Source: Petrosia ficiformis
Taxonomy: Eukaryota; Porifera; Demospongiae; Haplosclerida; Petrosiidae
Assembly (NCBI GenBank): GCA_947044365.1
Contig: OX345638.1
Span: 2,404,201-2,468,200 of the forward strand
Length of the DNA stretch: 64,000 bases
Reading direction: 5' to 3'
How positions within the stretch are numbered: position 1 is the stretch's first letter; the number at the start of each line of letters is the position of its first letter. Below, piece after piece: positions 10,539 to 22,464 of the stretch. The position numbers and the translations under genes are program-made. The notes beneath the pieces are model-generated. The model did not search any database. It was not told where the DNA came from and was given only the letters and a program-made list of their open reading frames with translations.

Positions 10539-13500
10539 TCTTATGGTCTTGTCTTTACTAGCTGTTATCATTAAACCTTGACCTTGAAGAATACTCATTG
10601 TTGTTATATGTGATTTCATGTCAACAAAAAAAGCCATTGGAGTTCGACTAAAAAAAAAGGGACAGAAAAAGTCACAGAATTCTATATCTGAAATGTGTAT
10701 GTTGACATGAAATCAAATATACATGTACATGTACATGTATACAGTGCTTGAAATAGTTTTTGAAAGTGTCCAGCAGAAATATTGGGACAAAACAATATTT
10801 GACCATCAAGTTGTGAATTTAGCTCGGAAAAAGCAAGTCTCATGAACCTACACTGCACCCATTTATGGCTTACAAGATATAGAAGTAACCTACTAGGCCA
10901 TGACTGCTCTTGACTAATAATTAACTTCACTATGAGGTTACTCATGTCTCTACCTATTTTTTGTTTTATAATCAGAAAATTTGTCCAGTAATATACAATT
11001 TTGTCCAGACAAAGAGCCAAAATGTCCAGAAAATGGCCAATTGCTGGGTGTTATTTTGAGCACTAGGCCAGGCATCAATCTATTCATTAATTCATCTATT
11101 CACTCACTCGTCAGTAGTTATTGAAGAGTGACAATCTTGACACATTCTAACAGGTCTTTCGAAACCCATTCTCGGAAACGAAGACTCTTGATCAGAACAT
11201 CTACCACAAATTGCTCTTCCACATTTACGACAGTGATGCTAACAAATGTATCACATGTGAACAAATTTACAAAAGCAATAATTATTTTCCAGTAAAATCA
11301 AACACTTTGTACAGAAAGCTAACATAATTTGGTATACAATTTATCATATCGTGGTTCTAAGAGCCATTCGATATTCTCGCCACAAGATACTGCGCATGCG
11401 CATATTGTGCCAAACCATGTTTCATCAAAATTGTAAAAATGGCGTCGATGATTAACTTGGTCCAGAAGAAGAATACGAAAAGCGAAATTTGGAGATATTT
11501 TGGGATAAAGGCTAATAACGAAAACAATGATAGATCTTACAAGATACAAAATTTCATTGACTTCATGTACAAAATGACAGAATAGCGAGTGATGCTCATG
11601 TAATTAGAACATATATGGTACTATACTAAATATATATATATATATAATATAGAAACCCCACCCCTAACCATACTACCTAGAATAGTACCGTATATACTCT
11701 AATTGCAGTGTTTGCAAAATTATTTTGTGTAAATATATGCCTTTGGAAAATTTGGTTTCATTGAGATCTGAAAGTATACTTCAGTATAGCTAACACTATG
11801 TCCACTTAGCAACAACATACATGATTGATTTGTGATTAAATGCCGACTATTCAACTATTTGTATAAGAAGTCAACTAAATTTGGTTATCTTAAAGGACCA
11901 ACTACTTTTACAAGAGAGAGAGAGAGAGTGTGTGTCAGTGTATGTGTGTCCTAGTTATGTCCTCATACAATGAATGGCTAATTACATGTACATTGTAAAT
12001 CACAAACAACCACAGGTAAGCATTTGATCAAAGCTATTATATTCCAAATGATTCTCTCCTCTTCATTTCAATATTCGGTTATCCAACATTCTACATGTAA
12101 TTTCATAATGATATCATAATGACCTCACCTGTCTCACACCTACTGTCTTGTTATTCCACATACCACGTACATTCCAAAAGAAAGGTACTCCACATTTTTC
12201 ACACTTGTCTGAACCCGCCCATTCAACAGTCTAAAAAAATGAATTAGCGTTAGTTTTAGTAAAGTCAAGTCAATATATGTACATATTAGGATTGGAATGA
12301 AGGCATGTACGTGTATTAGTATTATACTTGTAAGGTCAATTGATACATTAGAGGATGTTTCATTGTTCAGGTATACTGTACTGTACTGGCAGTGTTTTTG
12401 ATAAGCTCATATGGTGTACCATTGGCCCAACGAACTTCTTATTTGTCACTGCACAGTTCTCTCTTTGGGCCAGTGGCACAGTTAATTATGATTATATTGA
12501 TTAAATCTTCATTAATTGGTTCAAGATGTATTCCCAATGGCACACGCACTAACCATTTTTGAGCCAATTTGGCCCATGCTTCAAAACATATCAAAAACTC
12601 TGTGTACTGGTTAGTGCTGTTCACTCAGTATATACTTAATACTGTCTCAGTAGCCTATATATGTATTATCTGAGGGGTGCTTAATTTATGCGAGGTGGTT
12701 AATTTAATTGAGAGGTCGTTAATTAATCTGAGAGGTGGTTAATGGCCAGTGCCAACCAGTGTGGGTAGAACGGTGTTTCCTCTATTACCATTTCTAACTG
12801 ACCTCTTCTCTTTCTTCATCAAGACTCCATACGCCTAACTGTCCATCTTCAGCTGTTGAGAGAAGTTTTCTCATCATCGTTGAATATGCTAAAGACCTTA
12901 TCTTACCCCTGGAAACATGAAAATGAAAGATTTGAACCAAAGATAACATTAATTTATTGAGATAAATTTCATGATCAAAGATCACTTAACATGTATAGTG
13001 TATACTAAAGCTGGGTGATAGTAGCGATAGTGTGACTATTGTTATCACCAGTGTAACTATTACTACAGTGATAGGTAAAAACTACTATCATGATAGTAGA
13101 CATGTGGTTATGGGCATGTGAATTTGACATCGTCTTGCCTCAACATATTCACAACCACATGAAAAAATATATGAAGATAGTGAGGAATATTTCTGATAAG
13201 ATTGATCTTGACAAAGAGCTGCAGGTTTTTCTGTTGGAGGGCTCTAAGAGTGATGTATGGGAGTATCTAGTTTCTCTGCGACATGTGGAAAATGCTCAGA
13301 ATCTGTATCCAAATTTTAGTTTCTCTATCATGATAGTATTCACTGTAGTTCAAGTATCTATTAAATATCATGATAGTTAAAAATTTCACTATCGCCCAGC
13401 TATGGTGTACAATACATACAGTACATGTGTATGTGCATACATTACATGTACATGTATATTTATGTCATGTACATGTACATACATGTACATGAACGTGTAT

Positions 13501-16500
13501 ATTTATGTACATGTGTATGTACATACATGTACATGTACATGTATATTCATATACATGTATATATACATTCATGTACATGTACATGTATATGTGGATGCAT
13601 TACATGTAAATACATGCATATGCACACTGTATATACTTAGATACATACAATGGCCAACTAAAGTCTGTTCACATTCATAATGACCTAATGACCTAATGAC
13701 CTTAAAATTAACATTTGGTGACTCTGAATACACTGTAAGTGTATAGTTTAATGTCATAAGGTTAATACATGATTATACTGTAACTCAATAACTTATATGT
13801 ACTATAGTGTATAGTTTAATATCATAAGGTTAATACATGATTATACTGTAACTCAATAATGAAGCAATAGATGGAAATTTGACATACACAATTACACATA
13901 AAGGAACAGGAAGGATAGTTATATGAAAATAGTGAAGGTAAACAGATTCCAAATTAAAGTTACAAACATTTTTCAGAGGTCATGGTGAACAGGAATGACC
14001 TTTATTGATGGTTTGAACATTACATGTAAGAAATTAATTGCAACTATTATTACACAAATGACACTTGATAAAATAACAAAACAAAACAACTAACAAATGG
14101 CCGTTCAGTTCATAAGCTGTTCCTTGATGTGATCCAATATCCCACACTACAATAGTTCTATCTACACCTCCAGAAAATAATATCCTTCTTTCAGGATCAA
14201 AACAAAGAGCCCAAACACTATCTAACAACAAGAGGGTTATTGTACATATACATTGTATATGTACTTGTATGTATGAATGTATGTATGTATGTACAATCAT
14301 GTAATTATTATAATAGGTATGTACATGTATGTGTGTATGTACACTGTATGCATTTATGTATGCATCTACAAATATACCTACATGTACATGTATATGTAAA
14401 TATGTACATGTACATTTGTAAAACACAGTACCAATACTAACTTGTATGTCCTTTAAGAGTAGTAACTTTATGAAAATTTGATTCGTCAAGTTTCAATACA
14501 GTGATATTTCCACTGTAATCAGCTACAAATGCATATTTATTAACCTCATCGTATCTTAATTACAAAAGTGTTAAGAGGAATAGTAATAGTCATAAGATAT
14601 TATAATATATACAATTATACTATAACTCAATAATGTTGTGATTTGACTTTGTCATACACAAAAAGCTATTGTGTTTGAGGCATGAGTGATTACTGAATGT
14701 TGGACACCACAAAACTGGAATAGCACAAGTTGGTAATATTAACCAGTTCCCCGGGACCAACTGTTTTACATCCCCTTTGAAGGGTGAGATCTACACCTAG
14801 TGGTGCTCGAACCTGTAACCTTTTGATTGCAGGCTAACCCTTTAACTAATAGGCCATTGTGAACAGCTCTGGAAAAACCTCTGTTATTCAATTCATAAAG
14901 CTCTTTGAAAGCTCACTATTTTGCCATTTGTAAAATTTGGTATGCACTTATCAGTTTTTTGACATAACAAATTTTATTAACTTTCTATGAAAATTACAGA
15001 ATAGCGAGTTTTTATGGCTCGTAGGGCCATCCCTATAATTGCTTTCTCACAGGTTCCAACTATATATAATTATAATTATATACATGTATATGTTTGTGTC
15101 ACTTGCGTGAGTATGTGTTGTATACGTAGTCAAGGAAGTTGTGTCATTCCGGGCGGCTGGATAAATTAATGGGCGTGGCACGTAAAAGAACGCGCGCTCA
15201 AGCTCTACAGAGCAGCAGAAAGGAAACTGCTTGTAGCTAAGTAGCTTACATAGAAAATGGAACTAATAGCTAGCTATTCCACCTGAAATGTATTCCTAAA
15301 GTTCTATAAGGTCCTTTAAACAGTAAGGAGAGTAGACAATCAAAATAATAACTATGCTATGATAAAGTCTAGCCATGATTACTGAATGCTGGACACCACA
15401 AAGCAGTTATAGGGATACTTTTTCTCTATATATCTTGTTAAAGATACTGAACCCCAAAAGCACAGATTTCTCATACACTAATATTCCTGTTTCATTCATG
15501 TTTCAATTAATACTATATTTTTGGATACTCTACCGCTAAACACCAAGCTACAAATTCATGGGTTCCCAAGTTTCTGTTTGTTTTCGTGCACGACCACTGG
15601 AACCTCTTGTCTCTCGATGATGAAATAATCCAATCATGTGCTGATATCAGTTTAATAGCTGTTATTCTTCCTGAGTGACCTGGTAAGAAGATATTAACTA
15701 AATAATTTATGTTGAAATTATTAAAACACGATAAACAAACGAACAACACTTTGCTACTTATACATCAGTGTTTTTGATAAGCTTATATGGCGCACCATTG
15801 TCCTAAAGAGCTTCTTATTTGGCACTGCAGAGTTCTCTCTTTGGGCAGTGGTGCAGTTAATTATGATTATATTGTCACTAACAGCATTAACTCTTTGTTA
15901 ATTGGCTCAAGATGTATTCCCAATGGTGCACACACTAACCATCGTTGAGCCAATTTGGCCCATGCTTCAAAGCTTATCAAAAACTCTGTTATACATGTAC
16001 ATGTATATGTACATGTATATGATAAATTGTAATTATTATCAGGGTTTCACTGCCTTGCAGAGTCTCATGTGTTTTGATAACCTTATATGGTGCACCATGG
16101 GCTCCTTATTTGGCACTGCACAGTTCTCTCTTTGGGCCAGATGGTGCAGTTAATTATGATTATACTATCACTAATAGCATTAACTTACAAAGGGTATTCA
16201 TGGAGTCAGACAGATGTAGCAATAACATTGATCACATGTACATGTGACTATTAAATGTACACATCATGAAGTCCAAAGTTCACATGTACATGAGAGATCA
16301 TGTTACTATTACATGTACAACATGAACTATGTGTACATGTATATGTACATTAGAAATCATGTGACTATTACATCATGAAGTACAAAGTAAATATGTACAT
16401 GAGAGATCATGTTACTATTACATGTACAACATGAACTATGTGTACATGTACATGTACATTAGAAATCATGTGACTATTACATCATGAAGTACAAAGTAAA

Positions 16501-19500
16501 TATGTACATGAGAGATCATGTTACTATTACATGTACAACATGAACTACATGTATGTGTACATGTACATGTACATTAGAAATCATGTGACTATTACATCAT
16601 GAAGTACAAAGTAAATATGTACATGAGAGATCATGTTACTATTACATGTAAAACATGAACTATGTGTACATGTACATGTACATTAGAAATCATGTGACTA
16701 TTAAATGCAGTGTACAGATCATGTGATATGTTAACTCTGCAACAAAAGAGCTACATGTACATGTAAATAGCGAAAGTTATGTATACTACATGTACATGTA
16801 GAACATTATCACATGAACATACATGTACATGTAATTACAATATTAAAACATTTAATATTGAAAAAATACATGTATAAGATATCACGACCAATGAGGTATG
16901 TTAACAAGGTAGAATGATTGGTTTAATATGCTGCTAAGATACATGTACATGTACATGTATCATCATCTCAAATAAGGTAGAATGATTGGTTTAATATGCT
17001 GCTAAGATACATGTACATGTACATGTATCATCATCTCAAATAAGATAGAATGATTGGTTTAATATGCTGCTAAGATACATGTACATGTACATGTATATAT
17101 TATCTCAAATAAGGTAGAATGATTGGTTTAATATGCTGCTAAGATACATGTACATGTACATGTATCATCATCTCAAGTAAGGTAGAATGTAAATGTATAT
17201 ACATGTACATCACATGTACATGGATGTACAGTAGGTACGAGGGATGTACATGTATGTACGTATGTATGTACTTTGAAGAAGTCTCCTTCTCTCAAATCTG
17301 TTTAGATCTTTTGATAATCTATATTCCTATAAAGAGAATATGAGTCTTCATGAACACATAAGACACAGACATGTACACACAGACAGATAGACACACACAC
17401 ATACATGTTATGTACATGTACAATGTACACACACAAGTACATACAAATACACAGTTACATGTATGTACACACAGACAGATAGACACACACACACAAATGC
17501 ATACAAACACACACATACATACATACATGTATGTACATGTACACAGACATACAGGTACACATTCATGTACATATAAGATGTAGACACACAAGCACATACA
17601 CAGACACACATACATGTACATAGACACAAATACAGACACACAAACACAGGCATACATGTACACACATACATGTACTGTACATAGACACAAATACAGACAT
17701 ACAGACACAGGCATACATGTACACACATACATGTACATGTACAATGTAGACACACAAGCACATACATGTACATGTACATAGACATAAATACACAGACACA
17801 CACACTTGTATTTGTCCACTCCCTAAGCCAACAAACACACGATGACCATCTCCATCTTCCTCAGGTTCATATGCCAAAGCAGAACAAGAAGCTAAAAGAA
17901 AAGAGGTAGAGAACACATGTACATGTACACACATGTATATGTACAAGAACCAGCTGTATATATATGTATCTCACATGTACACAGTGTATCCTAATACATG
18001 TATACATACACACATGTACACACACATGTATGTGCAAGAATCAACGTATAAATTTAAATATACACAGGAATGTACATGTACATGTGCATGTAAATGTACA
18101 CATGTACTGAATGGGTATATTTATACAAGAATCTCTGCATGTACATGTACATGTATATATATGTACATGTGCAAGAGGGTCTAAATGTAAATATACACAG
18201 CTTTGTATGTGTATCAAATGTGTATATTTGCACAAAACCCTCTACATGTACATGACTACATGTACACATGTACATGTACATAATTACACATTTACAGTGT
18301 GTATATTTTATCTTTGTTTATAAATGAAATAAAAAACAATAAACCTTATATCTTGGCATGTCACGAAACAAAAATATATAATCAACCTGAACATGTACAT
18401 ATACTAGTATTAAGTTAGCCTGTTCATACTGGCGTATGAGATGCTTGATTCGGACGTTGCGAGCTGGCCTGCCTTGGTAGCTCAGTTGGTAGAGCATCTG
18501 TCTGGAGTACAGAGTGTCGTGGGTTCGAATCCCACCTGAGGCAACTCTCATTTTCATTTTTCCATTGCCTCAGGTGTCTTTCTTTCTTTCTACATCTCTG
18601 ATAACATCATGTACATGTAGCAGAAAACTACATTCTAACAGGAATATGTGTTTATTATTAGGACTGCAACAAAGAGTAGTTTTTGGTATTCGGATATTCG
18701 CCTAGTTTAACGAATGATAATCCAGATATTCGCTTGCTTTGAGACAAATGTTGTCATAACTCGCGTCTAGTGAAATATAGCTCACCATTTTGCTGTAATC
18801 AAAAACTAAAGATGTTTCCAACAACGGCCAAAGTTTTAAACTATCCATTCAGTACTCTACAGGTGTAGAAAGCCAGTAACATGGAGCAAGAACCTTCTCC
18901 TGTGGCCATTTTATTGCAATTATAATTTCATATGTTTCAATGTCTGCACATGCGCAAAACACTAAACAAATATCCAGTTGCTAAAAATACATTTGAATAC
19001 CAAAATAACAAGCAAATATCCAAATAGAGTGAGTATTCATTGCAGTCCTATTTATTATGTACATGTACCTTCGAATGATTGTATAATGGATGGCCAGTAC
19101 TGATCATTCTCTCTCTTTACCCATACTTTAAGAGTCCTAGTGAAAATTAAATAATAATATAATATATTATCAACAATAAACAGAAGACCATATCAGTACC
19201 AAAATAATTATATGTGAACAAGATTAGGAAGGTTGAACAAGATTGAACAAGATTGGGAAGGTTGAACAAGGTTTAATTTTGTTGTTAAGGTAAGGTCTGT
19301 TCCAACTTTGGATGTTACCTTAGCAACACAATTAAATTAACAACAATCCTATATGTACATGTACATGTAAGCCCGTATTATATGTACATGTACATGTACA
19401 TGTACATGTATGTGTACATGTACATGTAAGCCCAGCTACTTAGTATTATATGCACATTGTACATTTAGTATAGCTACTGATGTAAGGCTAATCCAATTTT

Positions 19501-22247
19501 AGTCCAGTGATAAACTAATTAGGAGTTTCTAATAAACCAATAACAAATTTAGATACATGTACAAATAACTTAATAGTTTTAGTAACATGTATGGTGTGTC
19601 TTACATGTACATGTATACATGATAATGTACATGTACATGTATAATTATACTGATAATGTAAGAAACTATTACTACATATTATACTCATGTAACTTCAAAG
19701 TTTAATAACGTACATGTATATGGTCTGTCTTGCATGTATACATGTACATGTACATGTATATACTGATATTGCAAGAAATTATTACTATGGTAGGTACACA
19801 AACTACACATACGCACATGTAACGTCATAGTTTTAGTAACGTGTATGGTGTGACTTACATGTATACATGTACATGTACATGTATATACTGATGTGTACAT
19901 GTACATTGTGGTGATAATGTAAGACTACATATGGCTCCATAATTTCACTTCAGATTCTCTACCAACTGAGCTACCAAGGCAGCCCAGCTGGCAGGGTCCG
20001 AATCAAGGTTTAACCAAATACATGTACATGTACATATACATAATGGTGTATATACTGATGTGTACATGTACATGTACATTGTGGTGTATATAATGATAAT
20101 GTAAGACTACATATGCTCCATAATTTCACTAATGCATGTGGTCTGTCATGTACATGTTTGTAAATTGCTTTTAGTGATAATATAATCATAATTAACTATG
20201 CCATCTTGCCTAAAGAGAAAACTGTGTAGATATGAGCTTATCACAAATGCTGTTCTACCTAGACACTAAATTTAGTTACCTTTCTTTACAAAATTGACAA
20301 GTTTAAAAGGCAGCATTTGATCCAATTTATTAGATTTTATAATTCATAGTCACATACACACACACATGTACATCAAAGATCTTTAACCCACCATTCGTGG
20401 TTTTCAAGAATGGGCATTCAGTGTTCCATTTTTCCTTATTTTTCTTAAGCCATTGTGGCTGATTATTATTTTTCTAAGCCATTGTGGCTGATTATTATTT
20501 TTTTAAGCCATTGTGGCTGATTATTATTTTACTAAGCCATTATGGCTAATTATTATCCATTGTGGCTGCTTGTTTGTTTGTTGTGTGTGTTTATCTATGC
20601 CTATTGCTAGCATGCTAGGTACATGAATTTTCATGTATAGCCATGGTGGCTGCTTTAATATTTTCTAAGCCCTTTGTGGCTGTGTTTTATGAATTTTATA
20701 AGCCATTATGGCTGCTTGTTTGTTGTGTTTGTTTGTTAATTGTTTCTACGCCTTTTGCTAGCACAGGAGTTTTTTTATTACATTTATTAGTTTCAAAGTG
20801 ACTTGTTTTCTCATCTATAATGTACAATGTACATGGACATCTACATGTATGTACCATCAACTACATGTACCAGAAAAAACCTCAGAGGTCATACATTTTA
20901 ACCTTTTCCTGGGGATACAGTACATGTACATCAACACTCACCCCCCAGGAATAGTGTGCTTCACACTGATCAGTTGTTTCCCCAACGACTTGCATGAAAC
21001 CTGATACTAATATCCAGTATATATCACATGACATTGAGCCAATCACATGTTTCTATACTAGTCACTAGTAATCAGCTGATCACATTTTTAAACACCATAA
21101 TGCACACTTAAGAATGTATTAATTAACTACATGTACTTACATGTACATGGTGTATATGTAATACACAGTTACCTGTATCTCTGTAAATGCAATCAAACAT
21201 GCTAGAAATGTCAAGCGATAGACGCTAAAACATTCTTTACATGTTTATAAAGTGGCACATGTGGTCCAATAAAGGTCTCAATTAGATAATACACTCACTT
21301 CGCTCATGTATTATCTCAACATTGAGCTCCACCTTAGAGCCACACAAAAAAGCTCAATGCACCATGTGGTACTTATACTGGTATAGGTAAATGTATATAT
21401 ACCATACTCAAGGTATAGGTAAATATAGGTATAGGTAAGTAGTACGGGGCAGGTATAGATACTTTATAGACCAAGGTTTTCAACTTGATAGTACTATATA
21501 CTTCAAAAGATACAACACTAAGAATTATATTTGTTGAGGTATTTTCATCTTTTGAGAAATGGTTAGTGTAGTGCTAAAAACTAGCACATTGTTACCGGGG
21601 GGGGGGGGGGGGGGGGGAATAAGCCTACAACATCTGGTAAGCAATTCCGTCACCAGTGCTCACCACAGTACAACTAGCATGCATTGTCATGTTAAAATCT
21701 GGTGCTCCTTTAGCTAATTTTGGTGCTCAAATGAGCACTGTTATTTCCCACTCTGATTGTTACACTATAATTATGATAGTACAATAGGGAATTTTAGTTG
21801 CCTATAATATGTGGTATTACACTAAAGTATGGCAAAACCAGATGGGTGAAACACGTAACACAGCCATGCTATCACCTAGTCTTGGTACCCATACCCTTTG
21901 CATAGAGAGGAAAGGGTCTGGTATTCCACGCATTATAAAGTTGTCTCCTTTTTACTAGAAATCTTGCACATGTATTGTGTATACACAGTGGGAAATTCTT
22001 TTGAGACAACTCTATGATGCATGCAAATAACAGACTTCTTCCTCTCTGTGCAAAGGGGGGGGGGATACAGAAACTTGCTATCCACCACAGTTGTACAAGC
22101 TAATAACCACATTCATACTCACTTATCATCACTAGCACTGATGACTGCATCTTCTCCAACTATACCCAATACATAATTAATTGGCTCTGTATTGCCTTCA
22201 ATACGAGAAAGTAGCTCTGGTCTTTTAGTAGGAGGTGCTTTTGCCAT
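10539..22247 (-). CDS. WDFY2: WD-repeat and FYVE protein, WDFY1/WDFY2 homologue
   Basis: Eleven exons fit by phase: 22247-22123, 19136-19069, 17891-17806, 17326-17272, 15679-15529, 14554-14442, 14221-14095, 12908-12803, 12230-12129, 11238-11108 and 10647-10539, 391 codons. The protein opens [20 protein letters not shown] repeats run to residue 277 ([58 protein letters not shown]). A FYVE finger follows ([10 protein letters not shown]...[19 protein letters not shown]), then the start of the last WD repeat ([10 protein letters not shown]). FYVE binds PI3P on early endosomes; RQHHCRKCG is the binding motif. Length and order match animal WDFY1/2 (about 400 residues). The final codons were not located; reading past the exon 11 donor gives 15 residues and a stop. 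Without splicing at GACGA/GTGAGT, exon 10 would end at TGA, 11104-11106. Introns are full of repeats. Confidence 0.92.
10745..11066. mobile_element. Probable small hAT-like element, ends CAGTGCTTGAAATA
   Basis: The stretch in WDFY intron 10 begins CAGTGCTTGAAATA and ends TATTTTGAGCACTA, an imperfect inverted pair. I did not find a matching 8-bp flanking duplication, so boundaries are tentative. Confidence 0.35.
11439..11585 (+). pseudogene. Possible BED-finger relic of a hAT transposase
   Basis: A 48-codon plus-strand frame begins [20 protein letters not shown] and continues [10 protein letters not shown] before a stop. The K.S.IW.YFG text resembles the start of BED fingers in hAT/ZBED transposases, but the Cys and His ligands that should follow are missing. 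It lies antisense in a WDFY intron. Confidence 0.35.
12390..12602. mobile_element. 213-bp hAT-type MITE with perfect 8-bp target duplication
   Basis: Starts CAGTGTTTTTGATAAG and ends TATCAAAAACTCTG, an imperfect inverted repeat. It is flanked on both sides by TGTACTGG (12382-12389 and 12603-12610). The same family occurs at 15766-15988, 26112-26336 and 37400-38202, and in decayed form at 16057-16185. No coding capacity. 8-bp duplications are typical of hAT transposons. Confidence 0.85.
13009..13402. mobile_element. Element with AGCTGGG(C/T)GATAG inverted ends
   Basis: In WDFY intron 8. The ends are AGCTGGGTGATAGTAGCGATA and the complement of AGCTGGGCGATAGTG. Inside are several palindromic CTATCATGATAG motifs and a 96-codon open frame (13090-13380) that I do not recognise. 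Ends of this kind belong to widespread short non-autonomous DNA elements. The target duplication is not clear. Confidence 0.5.
13410..13640. repeat. TACATG hexamer and CATGTA microsatellite
   Basis: Imperfect tandem ACATGT/TACATG repeats interspersed with ATAC and TATG. They produce spurious long frames of Tyr, Met, Cys, Thr and His on both strands. Confidence 0.8.
14683..15410. repeat. Composite repeat with a tRNA-derived segment
   Basis: At about 14805-14868 the minus strand reads like a tRNA-derived SINE head: a TTAGTTAAAGGGTTAGC segment followed by GGTTACAGGTTCGAGCAC, close to a Pol III B box. The 40-bp text around TGATTACTGAATG.TGGACACCACAAA occurs at both 14683-14722 and 15376-15405, flanking the composite. 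A less AT-rich segment at 15150-15220 (GGGCGTGGCACGTAAAAGAACG) is not explained. Confidence 0.45.
15766..15988. mobile_element. 223-bp hAT-type MITE, second copy
   Basis: Same family as 12390-12602. It starts CAGTGTTTTTGATAAGC and ends TATCAAAAACTCTG, and is flanked by TTATACAT on both sides, a perfect 8-bp duplication. A degraded partial copy follows at about 16057-16185. Confidence 0.85.
16285..16740. repeat. Minisatellite, about 110-bp unit, four copies
   Basis: The phrase GAGAGATCATGTTACTATTA recurs at about 16292, 16401, 16510 and 16625. Each unit also contains ACATCATGAAGTACAAAGTA and a run of GTACATGTACATG. It lies in WDFY intron 4. Confidence 0.85.
16905..17190. repeat. Minisatellite, about 67-bp unit, four to five copies
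   Basis: The phrase GGTAGAATGATTGGTTTAAT followed by ATGCTGCTAAGATACATG recurs every 67-68 bp from 16909, ending in a partial copy near 17180. Each unit ends in TACATGTACATGTACATGTA. It lies just below WDFY exon 4. Confidence 0.85.
17340..17805. repeat. (CA)n/ACATAC microsatellite abutting a WDFY donor
   Basis: Imperfect ACACAC, ACAGAC and ACATAC repeats fill almost all of WDFY intron 3. On the coding strand the donor of exon 3 is the first GTGTGT of this tract, so the splice donor is part of the microsatellite. Long spurious frames of Cys, Val, Tyr and Met arise here. Confidence 0.85.
17900..18300. repeat. TACATG-rich microsatellite in WDFY intron 2
   Basis: Imperfect ACATGT and TACATG repeats, with several near-palindromic runs of GTACATGTACATG. 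No coding signal. Confidence 0.7.
18471..18543 (+). tRNA. tRNA-like gene, anticodon GGA, short variable arm
   Basis: These 73 nt fold into a full cloverleaf: acceptor GCCTTGG with CTGAGGC (two G-U pairs), D stem GCTC/GAGC, anticodon stem TCTGT/ACAGA with loop CTGGAGT, a five-base variable loop GTGTC, and T stem GTGGG/CCCAC around TTCGAAT. The A box (TAGCTCAGTTGG) and B box (GGTTCGAATCC) are intact. Anticodon GGA would read a Ser codon, but serine tRNAs carry a long variable arm, which is absent. A truncated copy with the same 5' flank lies at 19945-20010 on the other strand, so this is more likely the head of a tRNA-derived repeat than a decoding serine tRNA. Confidence 0.6.
18659..19050. mobile_element. 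392-bp hAT-type MITE with perfect 8-bp target duplication
   Basis: Starts TAGGACTGCAA and ends TTGCAGTCCTA, an 11-bp perfect inverted repeat. TTTATTAT flanks both sides (18651-18658, 19051-19058). Internal sequence has GGTATTCGGATATTCG-type subterminal motifs and no gene. Its right edge is only about 10 bp from the 3' end of WDFY exon 2 (19069). Confidence 0.88.
19370..19910. repeat. TACATG-rich repeats in WDFY intron 1
   Basis: Several blocks of TACATGTACATGTACATG. An approximately 130-bp phrase (AACGT..GTATGGT.TGTCTTACATGTA, then ATACTGAT, then TGTAAGAAACTATTACTAC) is repeated three times between 19570 and 19900. Confidence 0.65.
19945..20010 (-). repeat. Truncated copy of the tRNA-like element
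   Basis: On the minus strand the text GATTCGGACCCTGCCAGCTGG, GCTGCCTTGGTAGCTCAG and TTGGTAGAG matches 18448-18494 including the bases upstream of the tRNA-like gene. It stops in the anticodon arm. Confidence 0.75.
20440..20720. repeat. Minisatellite AAGCCATTGTGGCTGATTAT
   Basis: The phrase TAAGCCATTGTGGCTGATTA recurs about every 30 bp, four times from 20447, with looser copies at 20550, 20640 and 20700. GCCATTGTGGC is self-complementary, so each unit can form a small hairpin. Confidence 0.8.
21597..21617. repeat. G21 homopolymer
   Basis: Twenty-one consecutive G residues (C on the WDFY coding strand) inside WDFY intron 1. It could form a G-quadruplex on the plus strand. The length may be approximate because homopolymers are prone to sequencing error. 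A shorter G10 run lies near 22057. Confidence 0.9.
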
Positions 22248-22464
22248 CCTCTTGTTAGAGATATGCAGTAAGTTCAGTAACAGCTCATTGAGCTCAAAAA
22301 TGCTGATAGTCACGTGGTTATAAATCAGCCCCTCCCACTTTAAAGAATTTAATTAATCGGGCTCTCCCCTTTTTTCAAAGTAGAGGCGAATTTTATTCTG
22401 GAGAGTGTGAAACTGTGTATATATCCATATTAATTTTTATTGAAGAACCAGAGATCGCTGGAGA
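22248..22464. promoter_or_regulatory. Divergent promoter between WDFY and FXR
   Basis: Only 217 bp separate the ATG of WDFY (22247, minus) from the ATG of FXR (22465, plus). There is no room for separate long promoters, so both genes probably share a bidirectional control region. It holds CACGTG-like text (GTCACGTGG near 22311) and no obvious TATA box. Transcription start sites are not visible from sequence. Confidence 0.65.

Noticed and set aside
11104..11106. TGA directly after the FYVE finger as the end of WDFY
   Set aside because: A strong GTGAGT donor overlaps it, and exon 11 at 10647-10539 joins in phase with the expected final WD-repeat text, so the gene continues.
13090..13380. 96-codon frame [15 protein letters not shown]...
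   Set aside because: Sits inside an element with inverted AGCTGGG(C/T)GATAG ends; not recognisable as transposase and unsupported as a host gene.
17319..18184. Long frames rich in Cys, Val, Tyr, Met and His on both strands
   Set aside because: They are translations of (CA)n, TACATG and TGTA microsatellites; no start context, domain or splice support.
18318..18557. Minus-strand frame containing [20 protein letters not shown]
   Set aside because: This is the reverse translation of the tRNA-like gene, a well-known false protein in many animal gene sets.
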